64,000 nt of DNA, from the NCBI GenBank assembly GCA_018402155.1, contig JAGYJG010000001.1, forward strand, positions 2,004,501-2,068,500. Reading direction: 5' to 3'. The notes beneath the pieces are model-generated. The model searched no databases. It was given only the letters and a program-made list of their open reading frames with translations, and was not told the DNA's origin. Of the stretch, positions 7,936 to 18,046 are shown one piece after another (the stretch's first letter is position 1; every line of letters starts with the position of its first letter). This DNA comes from Bacteroidia bacterium (GTDB lineage Bacteria; Bacteroidota; Bacteroidia; NS11-12g; UBA9320). The translations under genes and the position numbers were made by a program.

Positions 7936-10809
7936 TTAACGTTTTATGACCACATTAAATCCAATACTACTGCTTTCTGTGCTTAATACTAGCTTATACA
8001 GACCCGCGGATACACTGCTAACATTTAGCTGAGCAGCGCCATTCATTTCTTTTTGAATGACCACTTTTCCTTGGTTGTCCACCAATTGTATTTCACCTTT
8101 CAAGGTGTTTCCTCTTGCCATTATATATAATGTATTACTCACTGGGTTGGGATACACAGAGAAATCTACTCCTTTAAGAGCCTGTGTACTAGCGGCACTT
8201 AAAATTTCCATTTCATCAAAACCAATACATCCGTTAGAATCGGTCACTGTTACAGAATAAACTCCTTTATCTTTTACGGCAATAGTTTCTGTAGATTCAC
8301 CCGTACTCCACGTGTAAGTCAGAAAACCAGCACCTGGAGTTAAAATCAAGGGATCTTGGGTTCTGAGTGAGGTATCTCTGCCTAAACTTATCGAGGGGCT
8401 TTTATAAACTTCTACGAATATACTATCGGTAAAAAAGCAGCCTTGCTGGCTTTCTATCTGCAAAAAGTAAAGACCAGCAGCATTGACATTATACGCTTGA
8501 TTTGTAGATCCATTGAACCACGTGTACTTTTTCATACCCATAGGGCCACGCAATTGCAAGGCTATTTGATCACACGCACCTGTGTCATTACCTAAGGAAA
8601 ACTCAGGAAGCGGAACCATAAATAACTCTACGGTATCATAACTAGGACAGCCAAAACTATTGTAAGCTTCGGCGGCATAGGTACCCGCTAGAGTTGCCGT
8701 AAACTCTGAGTTGTTGGTTTGAACTCCATTCCAGGTATATCGAGTAAGCACCGAATTCCCAAAAAACACTACAGATTCTCCTTCGCATACGGTAGAATCA
8801 GGACCTAGGTCAAACGGAGAATTTGGATTAGTAAGCACCTGTATTTCATCTTCAAACTCACATCCAAAAGTATCTTTGACCCTTAGAATATGAATTTGCG
8901 ACACGTTGGTAGTGAGGGTTCTATTGCTAGAGGATATCCCATTCCATTTATACTCATCCATACCTGCTGGCCCATTAAGTGTTAGGCTCAGATTTTCGCA
9001 GATAGTAGTATCATTCCCCAGAGAAAATAAGGGCAACTCCGTACTCAAAACCGATAATGTGTCGAAATATAAACATCCGTTGTTATCAATAAGGCGCAGC
9101 GAAAGTGTATCAGAAGTTGTAAGAGTTCTCGTAGCACCACTCGTTCTGCCAGTACTACCTGACCACTCATAAAAATTCATATTGGACGGTGCCGTAAGGG
9201 TGATAGAACTTCCCATACAAAAAGTAGTATCACGAAGAGGAGCAATAATTCTACGAGGATTTACCCGCACAAAAACCTCAGCGCTGTCTGATATGCATAG
9301 GCCGTCAGCAGAAGTCACCACTAGTTTATATAATGTACTTTGAGTAGGCGACACAGCTGGATTAGCATTTGCACTGGTATAGCTTGTAGCTGCTGTCCAA
9401 GCGTACTGATATCCTGACACACTAGTCCTACCCAAATTGGCTACTTCACCTTGGCATATAGTAATAGTATCAGCGCTTACTCTTGCTTCCAATTGGCAGC
9501 AAAACGTTGTATCGCTATTGGTGACTGATGTTCGTGTAAGTGATATAGAATTATTAATAATGAGTGAATTATTAGTAGTTGTAAACGTATCGGATAAAAA
9601 TAGAAGTGAGCCAAAATCCAATGATTCCATTCCAGGCAAGCAGCTTATGGTATTTTGCAAAGATGATTTAGCAAGATAAAGATTATCGCTGGTAGTACTT
9701 CCAAAAGATTTACCTGCACTAAACAAGGCGTATCCGGTACTTTGTCTACCGGTTATGGCTAAACGCCCTCTTCCATCGTCCATAGTACCACCCACAGAAA
9801 GCGCCGGAGGCACTCCGCTTGTAGTACTTACCTCAAAAAGCAGTGAAGTCATTGTTCCCATTGCTGACTGTGAAAGTGAGGCTACCATCCATCTATTATT
9901 GCCTAGGGATTTAATGTCTTCCACATCATCATTTCCTGGTGCACCAAAGTGAAGAGTCGTTGATATATTGAAATTAGTATCTATAGCAGCCAAAAAACCG
10001 TCGAAACTTCCGCTAATCCCTCTATCAATATTTCCAGCTACAATGTATCTATTGGCGGATTCCTGCACTATGGTTTTGGCATATTCTTTATTGACGGTTC
10101 CTACATTTTTTTGATTGAGCAAAGTACCACCGCTATTTAGCGCTAGCAGACAAATATCCTGATCGCCCGATCCACCCAAAGCTATGGAGTCATTTTTTGT
10201 ACTTCCTACCACTATTACTCTTCCTCTTTGGTCTTCTATCACACCATGACCAATATCTTCACCTACACCACCAAAGTGTTTAGCCCATAGAAATGTACCG
10301 GTATTGGCAAACCGAGCGACCAAAATATTGAACCCCATAGTATCTTGGTCTACAAAACCAGTTGCGTAAATATCTCCATTTATACTTACAGCTACATCCA
10401 AAAATTGTTCTACACTATCTGTACGCACTGATCTAGTCCACTCTAGTGCGCCCGTACTATTTATTTTTGTTACAAAAGCATCCGTTGATGTACTAAACCC
10501 ATCGGAGTATCCGCAAATAACCATACCATTATCTGACGTAGGCGCCATAGCGGTAGCCACATCATCTGCTGTTGTACCATAGGTGAAACTCCAAAGTACA
10601 ATGCCAAGTCCGTTAGTTTTGGTAACTTGAAAATCTGAATGGCCCGAACGTTTGGTGTTGGAGAGCAGAAAGTAATCACCGTTTGTACGCTGAAAGGCAT
10701 CTGCCGAAACATCTGCAGAATCGTTATTTATTGCTCTAAAAAAGCTGGTACTTTGAGCATTTACAAATGCTGAAAATGCAAGGCATAATGCAAGAATATT
10801 TTTTCTCAT
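7936..10809 (-). CDS. Large T9SS-secreted protein with propeller-like and Ig-like repeats
   Basis: 957 residues with a Sec signal (MRKNILALCLAFSAFVNAQ). The first 400 or so residues contain repeats such as NDGMVICGYSDGF and NGDIYATGFVDQDTMG, the SBBP-like beta-propeller pattern. From about 440 to 860 there are repeated modules of roughly 75 residues, each with a variant of SLGNDTTICENLSLTLNGP followed by YKWNG, which look like Ig/PKD-like domains. The C-terminus (VYPNPVSNTLYI to FNVVIKR) is a T9SS sorting domain. It is probably secreted or anchored on the cell surface; adhesion is a reasonable guess but not shown. It lies 36 bases after the FMN reductase gene and 13 before gldA. Confidence 0.85.
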   Translation of the reverse strand: MRKNILALCLAFSAFVNAQSTSFFRAINNDSADVSADAFQRTNGDYFLLSNTKRSGHSDFQVTKTNGLGIVLWSFTYGTTADDVATAMAPTSDNGMVICGYSDGFSTSTDAFVTKINSTGALEWTRSVRTDSVEQFLDVAVSINGDIYATGFVDQDTMGFNILVARFANTGTFLWAKHFGGVGEDIGHGVIEDQRGRVIVVGSTKNDSIALGGSGDQDICLLALNSGGTLLNQKNVGTVNKEYAKTIVQESANRYIVAGNIDRGISGSFDGFLAAIDTNFNISTTLHFGAPGNDDVEDIKSLGNNRWMVASLSQSAMGTMTSLLFEVSTTSGVPPALSVGGTMDDGRGRLAITGRQSTGYALFSAGKSFGSTTSDNLYLAKSSLQNTISCLPGMESLDFGSLLFLSDTFTTTNNSLIINNSISLTRTSVTNSDTTFCCQLEARVSADTITICQGEVANLGRTSVSGYQYAWTAATSYTSANANPAVSPTQSTLYKLVVTSADGLCISDSAEVFVRVNPRRIIAPLRDTTFCMGSSITLTAPSNMNFYEWSGSTGRTSGATRTLTTSDTLSLRLIDNNGCLYFDTLSVLSTELPLFSLGNDTTICENLSLTLNGPAGMDEYKWNGISSSNRTLTTNVSQIHILRVKDTFGCEFEDEIQVLTNPNSPFDLGPDSTVCEGESVVFFGNSVLTRYTWNGVQTNNSEFTATLAGTYAAEAYNSFGCPSYDTVELFMVPLPEFSLGNDTGACDQIALQLRGPMGMKKYTWFNGSTNQAYNVNAAGLYFLQIESQQGCFFTDSIFVEVYKSPSISLGRDTSLRTQDPLILTPGAGFLTYTWSTGESTETIAVKDKGVYSVTVTDSNGCIGFDEMEILSAASTQALKGVDFSVYPNPVSNTLYIMARGNTLKGEIQLVDNQGKVVIQKEMNGAAQLNVSSVSAGLYKLVLSTESSSIGFNVVIKR

Positions 10810-10845
10810 TTTATTTTATTTTACGTGGCCGCAAAATAAAAATTT

Positions 10846-11415
10846 CTATGAATTTACGTGCCATCTTTTAGCAACTTTCAACGAATAATCCAAAAAATCC
10901 TTAAAACCTTGGTTAAACATCTCGTTTTCCAGTAAATTCCCGTCCTTGTCTATGCACTTAGTCACTTCTTGAGCCTCGAAGGTGCGCGGGCTAGTGATAC
11001 TATTCAAATCGAAGACATTAAATATTTTATTAAATACATAACCAAGCTGTACTGCAGGCATTCGGCCCCCTCTGCCAGTACTCACGCCTACAGTAGCTAC
11101 TACTTTATTATCAAAAATGTGTTTGTAGTTTGCCCCAGCCAGCTGATGTATTGTATTTATTATTTCGGCACTTGGAAACCAGTTATATTCAGGTGTGAGA
11201 ACGAATAGCAAATCACAATCATTTACAGTTTTTATGAGATGCTTTTGAAACGGTGTTTCTGCTTTCGGATCTACCCACCCTTCAGAGAAATTAGGCAGAT
11301 CATACTCCTGAAAATCAACTATTTCTCCCGCGTTTAATGCCATTTTTATAGCGTGTGCAACGCGTACTGTATTATTCCCTTTTCGGGCAGACCCCGATAA
11401 TATTCCTATGTTCAT
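10846..11415 (-). CDS. NADPH-dependent FMN reductase family protein
   Basis: A 189-residue flavodoxin-like oxidoreductase. The FMN phosphate-binding loop GSARKGNNT is at residues 7-15, and the flavin-ring loop TPEYNWFPSAEIINTIH follows the third strand. Members use NAD(P)H to reduce FMN, quinones, azo dyes or metal ions in the cytoplasm, and the substrate cannot be predicted here. It overlaps the preceding membrane-protein gene by 4 bases and belongs to the tyrS-led run of minus-strand genes. Confidence 0.85.
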   Translation of the reverse strand: MNIGILSGSARKGNNTVRVAHAIKMALNAGEIVDFQEYDLPNFSEGWVDPKAETPFQKHLIKTVNDCDLLFVLTPEYNWFPSAEIINTIHQLAGANYKHIFDNKVVATVGVSTGRGGRMPAVQLGYVFNKIFNVFDLNSITSPRTFEAQEVTKCIDKDGNLLENEMFNQGFKDFLDYSLKVAKRWHVNS

Positions 11416-11945
11416 TTATCTTTTTTTATGAAAGTAGCTAACGTCTTAACAGTTTTATAGTTTCGCGCAAAATCTATAAACCACCATGGAGCGAATGGCT
11501 TACTCGACAGAGTAAACACTCCATTCTCTTTGGTAATGGCCACTTTATCGGCACTAAGAAAATGAACTTTCTTTCGTGCGTTCACAAAGTCTTGGCCAAG
11601 TACCACTTGAGTATATTTCTTGTTTTCGGCAAGCCACTGATGTACCTCTTTCAAGGTTTTTTCACTTTTCACGTATACCACTTGATGGCTTTTCATGTAG
11701 TTCTGGTCTGGCGCACCCTCTACCTCATCAAAACTAATGGCATGGTACATACTCACCAAAAAACCGATAGCAAAAGACACAAAAAAAGCAACACTAAGAT
11801 TATTTTTTATGAATGTAAATCCGTATCGCCATCCGTCCTCTTTGGTCACTACCACAACAAGAGCCACCGGCAATATGAGTAACGATACCCTTAAGAGATA
11901 GGTTAAGATAATAATAAATTTAAATGCTAATTTCTGAAAATTCAT
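11412..11945 (-). CDS. Uncharacterised membrane protein (177 aa)
   Basis: Not recognised. Two hydrophobic segments near residues 8-34 and 48-68 are followed by a soluble domain of about 105 residues with alternating strands and helices (HQVVYVKSEKTLKEVHQWL, KKVHFLSADKVAITKENGVF). The N-terminal MNFQKLAFKFIIILTYLLR fits an inner-membrane insertion signal. The start abuts the stop of the flavin reductase gene and its end overlaps the FMN reductase gene by 4 bases, so it is probably translated with two flavin enzymes. A role linked to them is only a guess. Confidence 0.7.
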   Translation of the reverse strand: MNFQKLAFKFIIILTYLLRVSLLILPVALVVVVTKEDGWRYGFTFIKNNLSVAFFVSFAIGFLVSMYHAISFDEVEGAPDQNYMKSHQVVYVKSEKTLKEVHQWLAENKKYTQVVLGQDFVNARKKVHFLSADKVAITKENGVFTLSSKPFAPWWFIDFARNYKTVKTLATFIKKDK

Positions 11946-12791
11946 TTACAATACTCGAGTTAAAACAGCATAAGCTTGCTGAGGTTTATTTTGTGCGATA
12001 AGTTCTTTTGCCAACGACAGTGATGGGGTGTCAGTAATTGCTAAAATTGATTTGATTTCTGCTTCGTTCGGTAACTTTTGCAAATTTCCTAGTATGCCCA
12101 AATCGTTTCCTGTGAGGTGTTTACTAGTTCGTATCTGTTTTGGTAATGCATCTATTCCTACTGCAACAGTAGTTATTGGTTTATCTACTTCGAAAAGCGA
12201 ATCTCCCTTTGCTCGGCAATACCAATTGCCACCCATTCTACTTACTAAATCTATTTTTTGTTGATCAACAAAGTTATTTTCGTCTAGAACTGTTTCATTT
12301 ATATGTATTCGTTGCACCTCACAAATAACTAGATTTCCTGCTCCACCATTTTGTCCTAATTCTCTTACTTCCAACACTTTACATTCCAATTGAATAGGAG
12401 ATTCTAACACTCTAAAGGGACGAATAGTTTCGGAAGCAATAGGAGTGAAGCCAGCTTTTTCGAATTCATCAACACCAGCTTCAAAAGGTGAACTTGCCAA
12501 ACTCATCTGATGCACCATACCATACGTAACCACATTAATAACTACCTCAGCCACATCTTTTACATTATCGTGCGTGTTTTTTGTGGTATTAGTTCTACCA
12601 CTTCTAGCTGGCGAAAAAATAAGAATAGGAGGGTTAGCACTGAATACATTAAAAAAACTAAATGGTGCTAAATTCCTGTTTCCTTTACTGTCTATAGTAC
12701 TTGCAAAAGCAATAGGGCGCGGCCCTATACTACCCAATAAATAGTGGTGTAACGTAGGAATAGATAGTTCTTTTGGGTCTAACGTCAACAT
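11946..12791 (-). CDS. Flavin reductase-like FMN-binding protein
   Basis: A 281-residue protein with the split-barrel flavin reductase domain in its first 190 or so residues: GPRPIAFASTID, NLAPFSFFNVFSANPPILIF and the later GRTNTTKNTHDN, which surround FMN in this family. Members include flavoredoxin-like proteins and NAD(P)H:flavin oxidoreductases. The C-terminal 80 residues are helical and less familiar. It is two bases from the end of tyrS and adjoins the membrane-protein gene. A redox role is likely; the electron donor and acceptor are unknown. Confidence 0.85.
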   Translation of the reverse strand: MLTLDPKELSIPTLHHYLLGSIGPRPIAFASTIDSKGNRNLAPFSFFNVFSANPPILIFSPARSGRTNTTKNTHDNVKDVAEVVINVVTYGMVHQMSLASSPFEAGVDEFEKAGFTPIASETIRPFRVLESPIQLECKVLEVRELGQNGGAGNLVICEVQRIHINETVLDENNFVDQQKIDLVSRMGGNWYCRAKGDSLFEVDKPITTVAVGIDALPKQIRTSKHLTGNDLGILGNLQKLPNEAEIKSILAITDTPSLSLAKELIAQNKPQQAYAVLTRVL

Positions 12792-12793
12792 CT

Positions 12794-14104
12794 TTATTTT
12801 TTTAAAATTACTATAAATTTATTTTTTTTTCCCCGTTGTAGCAAAATATATTTTCCGTTTATGGCGTCTTCAGAGGAAAACACAAAATCGCCCGCAACTT
12901 TTTCACTATTCACAGTTAGAGAGTTCTCTTTTAGAGCTCTATGAGCTTCACTTTTACTAGCTAAAAAACCTGTATTGTAGCACATTTCAACAATTCCAAT
13001 ACCTTCTAAATCATCGACTTCTGCACTTTTTACACCATCAAAAACCGAAAAAAAATCTTTTTCGGATAATCTTTTCAAGCTTTGTGTTGTCGCATTTCCA
13101 AAAAGTATTTCAGTAGCGGCAAGCGCAGCAGAAAAGCCGTCATTACCGTGAACCCAGGTGGTAACATAGGCAGCCAATTCTTTTTGCAATGTTCTGCGAT
13201 GAGGTGCCATTTTGTGTTCCTGTATTAAATCGTCTATGTACCTCTGCTCATGAAGCGTAAAAATTTTAATATACCGTTCTGCATCATCGTCAGAAGTGTT
13301 CATCCAAAACTGATAAAATTCGTATGGGCTAGTTTTTTCTGCATCCAGCCAAACGTTACCGCCCTCGCTTTTACCGAACTTAGATCCGTCAGCTTTAGTT
13401 ATAAGTGGTGCAGTCAGGGCATACGCTTTACTTTCTGAACCAATTGTATCGGTACTCGGGTTGCCTTTTCTGCGTATGAGCTCAGTACCAGTGAGTATAT
13501 TTCCCCATTGATCGCTTCCGCCCATTTGAAGTTTGACGTTTTTTTCTTTCCAGAGATAGTAAAAATCATACCCTTGTACAATTTGGTAGCTAAATTCTGT
13601 AAAACTCATTCCATCTTCCAAGCGATTTTTCACTGAATCTTTAGCCATCATATAGTTTACCGAAATATGTTTACCAACGTCTCGTATAAAGTCAAGAAAA
13701 TTAATAGATTGGAACCAATCATAATTATTGACTACTTCGGCACTATTTATACCACAATCAAAATCAAGAAACTGCTGTAGCTGTTTTCGTACACATGTTA
13801 CATTATGGTTTAATGTGTCTACGTCCAAAAGCGTTCTTTCGGCCTTTTTTCCACTCGGATCACCCACCATACCAGTAGCTCCACCTACTAATGCAAAAGG
13901 TTTATGACCAGCACGCTGCAAGTGAACTAACAATATTATGGGCACCATATTTCCTATGTGAAGAGAATCTGCAGTAGGGTCAAAGCCCACGTATCCTCCT
14001 ACCATTTCTTTTGAAAGAAGCTCTAGAGTACCGGGCATATCTTGGTGAAAGAGACCTCTCCATTTGAGCTCCTCTATCAGGTTATATCTGGGTATAAATG
14101 CCAT
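12794..14104 (-). CDS. tyrS: Tyrosyl-tRNA synthetase
   Basis: A 436-residue class I aminoacyl-tRNA synthetase that charges tRNA-Tyr. The HIGH-type motif is HIGN at residues 49-52 and the KMSKS-type motif is KFGKS near residue 240. The tyrosine-binding GGSDQWGN segment is complete, and an S4-like RNA-binding domain ends the protein (ALKENSLTVNSEKV). It heads a minus-strand run with two flavin proteins and a membrane protein. A TACCTTTG box lies about 20 bases before the ATG. Confidence 0.96.
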   Translation of the reverse strand: MAFIPRYNLIEELKWRGLFHQDMPGTLELLSKEMVGGYVGFDPTADSLHIGNMVPIILLVHLQRAGHKPFALVGGATGMVGDPSGKKAERTLLDVDTLNHNVTCVRKQLQQFLDFDCGINSAEVVNNYDWFQSINFLDFIRDVGKHISVNYMMAKDSVKNRLEDGMSFTEFSYQIVQGYDFYYLWKEKNVKLQMGGSDQWGNILTGTELIRRKGNPSTDTIGSESKAYALTAPLITKADGSKFGKSEGGNVWLDAEKTSPYEFYQFWMNTSDDDAERYIKIFTLHEQRYIDDLIQEHKMAPHRRTLQKELAAYVTTWVHGNDGFSAALAATEILFGNATTQSLKRLSEKDFFSVFDGVKSAEVDDLEGIGIVEMCYNTGFLASKSEAHRALKENSLTVNSEKVAGDFVFSSEDAINGKYILLQRGKKNKFIVILKK

Positions 14105-14123
14105 ACAAATTTCAGAAAGGACA

Positions 14124-14131
14124 CAAAGGTA
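14124..14131 (-). promoter_or_regulatory. Candidate -7 promoter box of tyrS
   Basis: TACCTTTG on the minus strand, a full match to the Bacteroidota TAnnTTTG consensus, 20 bases before the tyrS ATG. No TTG at the usual -33 distance was found. Confidence 0.5.
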
Positions 14132-14259
14132 GGATTTTGATGGACTATTTCATTTTTAGCACAATTATTCGTACTTATTTTCACAGCACATGGGCTTTTA
14201 GAAATATTTTTCAATTTCAGAAAAGTATTTGAATTACGTCGATATTAAGGATATAGTTT

Positions 14260-14267
14260 TACATTTG
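14260..14267 (+). promoter_or_regulatory. Candidate -7 promoter box of polA
   Basis: TACATTTG, a full TAnnTTTG match, ends 10 bases before the polA ATG. Transcription would start within a few bases of the start codon. The -33 TTG at the expected spacing is absent. Confidence 0.5.
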
Positions 14268-14277
14268 ACCGTACATC

Positions 14278-17073
14278 ATGGCAACCGAAAAAAAACTATT
14301 CCTTCTCGATGCGTATGCACTTATATTTCGCTCTTACTATGCGTTTATAAAAAACCCAAGAATAACGTCTTATGGGCTAAATACCAATGCTATATTTGGA
14401 TTTACTACAACTCTTTTGGAAGTATTAGAAAAATACGAGCCAACGCATATAGCAGTCTGTTTTGATCATAAATCTGAAAACGTACGCAAGCAAGAATATC
14501 CGCTTTACAAAGCCAATCGTGATGAAACCCCAGAGGACATAAAGCGCTCAGAACCGTACATCCGACAGATAATCGAAGCTTTCAACATACCAATTTTAGA
14601 AAAAGAAGGCTATGAGGCTGACGATGTTATTGTAACCCTTGCTACTCGTGCTGAAAAAGAGGGATATACTACCTACATGATGACACCCGATAAGGATTTT
14701 GGCCAAGCTGTTACTGAAAATATTCTCATGTTTAAACCCGCCCGGGGAGGAAATGCGCCAGAAATAATGGGACCTAAAGAAGTGTGCGATAAATTTGAAT
14801 TGGATCATACGGCACAAATAATAGACTACTTGGGGCTAATGGGCGATGCCGTAGATAACATTCCTGGCGTGCCTGGTGTAGGTGCCAAAACAGCCTCGAA
14901 ACTACTAAGAGAGTATGGAAGCATGGATGGTATCTATGCCAGCGTAGCGGAAATAAAAGGTAAACTTGGTGAAAAACTTAATGAACACAAAGAGCAAGCA
15001 TACCTCAGTAAGCATTTAGCAACTATAATCACCGATGTTCCGGTAGAATTTAGTGAACAATCACTGCTTCGTGAAGCGCCAAATAAAGAACGCATAAATC
15101 AGCTTTTTATAGAACTTGAGTTTAGAGCACTAAGCAACCGTGTATTTAAAGAAACAATGAGTACGCCGGCAGCTCTTCAAGGGGACTTATTTGCCACTAG
15201 TAGCCAAAATATCAATACATCTTTACCAAATACTTCTATTGCAGATGCCGACCTAGAGCTAAAAACCATTGCTAATAAAAAACACGACTACCAGCTTATT
15301 GATACTTTCGAAAAAAGAAAAAATCTAATAAGTATATTGGCAAAACAGAAGTCATTTTGTTTTGATACTGAAACCTCTTCGCTCAACGAGATAGATGCTG
15401 AAGTGCTTGGGCTTGCGCTATCTTACCGCGAAGGTGAAGCCTACTACGTATCTATGCCGGCAGATTTTAATGAAACGAAGTCTATTTTAAATGAATTTCA
15501 AGACCTGTTTGTATCTCCTAAAATTGAAAAAATAGCGCAAAATTTAAAATATGACTTAAAAGTGCTTGTAAAGTACGGCATACAAATAAATGGACCTCAG
15601 TTTGATACAATGTTAGCCCATTATCTTGTAAATCCGGATGGTAGACACAATATGGATATACTTTCAGAAAAATACTTGCATTACAAGCCAATTTCTATTT
15701 CCGAACTTATAGGAAAAAAAGGCAAAAATCAACTCAATTTTAGAGATGTACCACTAGATAAAGCTACTGAATATGCCGCTGAAGATGCAGATATCACGCT
15801 ACAACTGAAAGGTAAATTGTACGAAGAATTGATAGATAAAGAGGTAGCCCACCTAATGCATCGATTGGAAATGCCACTTGTACCCGTACTGGGTGCTATG
15901 GAATTGGAAGGGATACGTATAGATGATGTTTTTTTGAGTGACTACTCTAAAGAATTGGAAAAGATGTCAGCCGATTTGGAAACAAATATATACAAGCTGT
16001 CTGGCGCTAATTTTAATTTAGCAAGCCCAAAACAAATGGGGGAGGTCCTTTTTGACCATATGAACCTAGATGCAAAAGCGAAAAAGACTAAAACAGGACA
16101 ATATAAAACCGATGAAGCAACGCTACAAAAACTAGCAGCCGAACATGAGATAGTAGGAAAGATAATGGACTATCGAAAAATCAACAAACTAAGGTCAACC
16201 TACGTAGATGCGCTGCCCAAACTAATACATCCAAAAACTGGACGTGTACATACCAACTATGCACAAGCGGTGGCTGCCACAGGAAGACTGAGCAGCACAA
16301 ATCCAAATTTACAAAACATTCCAATACGCACAGATTTGGGTAAAGAAATACGTAAGGCCTTTGTACCTAGAGACGAAAATCATACGCTGTTGGCAGTAGA
16401 CTACTCACAGATTGAGCTTCGAATTGTAGCATCAGTAGCAGAAGACAGCGGTATGATGGAGGCGTTTCATGCAGGGATAGATATCCATACCGCTACTGCT
16501 GCCAAAGTTTTTGGAATAGCCGTAGAAGATGTCAACAAGGAGCAACGTTACAAAGCTAAAAGCGTAAACTTTGGTTTAATATACGGGCAAGGAGCTTTTG
16601 GTTTGGCTCAAAATCTTGGTATAAACCGTGGAGAAGCAAAAGATCTTATAGACGCATACTTTGAGCAGTTTGGTGGGGTGAAGACATATATGGACAATTC
16701 CATTGCTTTTTGCAGAAAAAATGGTTTTGTAAAAACAATAATGGGGCGAAAGCGATTTATTCCAGACATTAATTCTAGCAACCAAACAGTTGTAGGTTTT
16801 GCGGAAAGAAATGCTATAAATGCACCCATACAAGGAAGTGCTGCTGATATGATTAAGTTAGCTATGATTAATATTCACAAGCGTTTTAGTAAAATGAATA
16901 TAGGTACTAGAATGCTTCTTCAGGTCCATGACGAGCTTCTTTTTGATGTCCCAAAAACAGAGCTTGAAGAAATAATAGTAGTTATAAAACACGAAATGGA
17001 AAACGCTATGCCACTAAAAGTACCTGTAGTAGCAGAGGCTGGACACGGAGCTAACTGGCTAGAAGCCCACTAG
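14278..17073 (+). CDS. polA: DNA polymerase I
   Basis: 931 residues with all three classical domains. The 5'-3' exonuclease covers about residues 1-290 (YEADDVIVTLA, then GDAVDNIPGVPGVGAKTA). The 3'-5' proofreading domain (about 330-520) keeps its acidic residues in FDTETSS, LKYDLKVL and YAAEDADITL, so it should be active. The polymerase domain has motif A (AVDYSQIELRI), motif B (RYKAKSVNFGLIYGQG) and motif C (QVHDELLFDV). It fills gaps and removes RNA primers in replication and repair. It is a single gene divergent from tyrS. Confidence 0.97.
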   Translation: MATEKKLFLLDAYALIFRSYYAFIKNPRITSYGLNTNAIFGFTTTLLEVLEKYEPTHIAVCFDHKSENVRKQEYPLYKANRDETPEDIKRSEPYIRQIIEAFNIPILEKEGYEADDVIVTLATRAEKEGYTTYMMTPDKDFGQAVTENILMFKPARGGNAPEIMGPKEVCDKFELDHTAQIIDYLGLMGDAVDNIPGVPGVGAKTASKLLREYGSMDGIYASVAEIKGKLGEKLNEHKEQAYLSKHLATIITDVPVEFSEQSLLREAPNKERINQLFIELEFRALSNRVFKETMSTPAALQGDLFATSSQNINTSLPNTSIADADLELKTIANKKHDYQLIDTFEKRKNLISILAKQKSFCFDTETSSLNEIDAEVLGLALSYREGEAYYVSMPADFNETKSILNEFQDLFVSPKIEKIAQNLKYDLKVLVKYGIQINGPQFDTMLAHYLVNPDGRHNMDILSEKYLHYKPISISELIGKKGKNQLNFRDVPLDKATEYAAEDADITLQLKGKLYEELIDKEVAHLMHRLEMPLVPVLGAMELEGIRIDDVFLSDYSKELEKMSADLETNIYKLSGANFNLASPKQMGEVLFDHMNLDAKAKKTKTGQYKTDEATLQKLAAEHEIVGKIMDYRKINKLRSTYVDALPKLIHPKTGRVHTNYAQAVAATGRLSSTNPNLQNIPIRTDLGKEIRKAFVPRDENHTLLAVDYSQIELRIVASVAEDSGMMEAFHAGIDIHTATAAKVFGIAVEDVNKEQRYKAKSVNFGLIYGQGAFGLAQNLGINRGEAKDLIDAYFEQFGGVKTYMDNSIAFCRKNGFVKTIMGRKRFIPDINSSNQTVVGFAERNAINAPIQGSAADMIKLAMINIHKRFSKMNIGTRMLLQVHDELLFDVPKTELEEIIVVIKHEMENAMPLKVPVVAEAGHGANWLEAH

Positions 17074-17442
17074 TGCTTTTGCAGATTTCTTTTGCTCAAT
17101 TGAGAGCTGTATTTTATAAAAAAAGGGATTTAATATAGTTGTTATAGGTTATTTAAATGAGTATTTCATTTATGCCTGTGGTAGTCGAAGCCCTTTATGC
17201 ACGATAACCCATAATAAGTACTGAATTAGAATGTACACTACGTGATTTTAAAAACATGAAGCATAATCTATGCTTTACCAAAGAGAGTGCTACGACGATG
17301 TATCACTTAGACCACGATAATACATTTTACTGTGGACTCATCGTTTTAGTGAAATATACCCCTCTCTGTAAATCGTAAAAACATTGCTCTTTTTTCAATT
17401 AATCGTCACAAATCTTTGAAATTAGTCCTTTTATATTACCCA
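17074..17442 (+). other. Intergenic region with no recognised gene
   Basis: 369 bases between the converging polA and SprT-like genes. I see no convincing reading frame and no strong terminator. A small perfect hairpin (AAGCATA, loop ATC, TATGCTT) lies at 17259-17275, and an imperfect inverted pair ACGATG/CATCGT at 17295-17344. Neither can be given a function. Confidence 0.4.
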
Positions 17443-18042
17443 TTAAGAAACGAGTTCTACAATAGCAGCTTTATTGATTGTATACTTCCTGTTATTCGAT
17501 AAGTTGAGACATAAAACACGTGTGCGCCGATTCTCTAATTTTTGATACCTGTGGTTTTTAAAAATAAAAGTTTCCCCTAGAGGAACTTCCTCAAGATGAA
17601 TACCCACTTGCTCATCGTAAATGGAAAATGCGCGCTCAACATCTAGGTTTACCCCACTACATGCCTTAGGGTTGAGCAATTCCTTTTGAGCCACAGCATA
17701 AATGTGTGGCTCTCTTTTAAACTCCTCATCCACTCCAAAAGATATAAATAGTTCTCTAAAATTTATTTTCCACTCTATACCGTGAGGCTGCACCTTGTTT
17801 TTGTATTGTAAATAGGTTTTCAAATGGGCGATTTCATGCACAAAGGTGAATAAAAAACGAAAAGTATTGGTATCGTGATTTACTGATATACTAAGGTGAG
17901 GTCCATTTTGCCTAAAATCTCCACGTTTTGTTTTTCGAGGCCTTGTTATTCGAAGTGCACATTTGTGTTTTTCCAAATACGCCAATATTTCCATGGCCTT
18001 TACCGTTGGGAGATGTCTTTCAAGATAATCTAGTGTGGTCAC
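17443..18042 (-). CDS. SprT-like zinc metallopeptidase-domain protein
   Basis: A 199-residue protein with an HExxH zinc motif in FVHEIAHLKT (H69, E70, H73) and a later PHGIEWK segment that supplies the third ligand histidine (H87), the SprT-family arrangement. The region after 130 (FIFKNHRYQKLENRRTRVLC) may be the beta-rich C-terminal part of SprT proteins. Eukaryotic Spartan uses this fold to cut DNA-protein crosslinks, but the bacterial role is little known. The gene follows psd by four bases and probably shares the gdhA-psd transcript. Confidence 0.8.
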   Translation of the reverse strand: MTTLDYLERHLPTVKAMEILAYLEKHKCALRITRPRKTKRGDFRQNGPHLSISVNHDTNTFRFLFTFVHEIAHLKTYLQYKNKVQPHGIEWKINFRELFISFGVDEEFKREPHIYAVAQKELLNPKACSGVNLDVERAFSIYDEQVGIHLEEVPLGETFIFKNHRYQKLENRRTRVLCLNLSNNRKYTINKAAIVELVS

Positions 18043-18046
18043 CGTA

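Noticed and set aside
11562-11882. 106-residue plus-strand frame
   Set aside because: Antisense shadow of the membrane-protein gene in the tyrS run.
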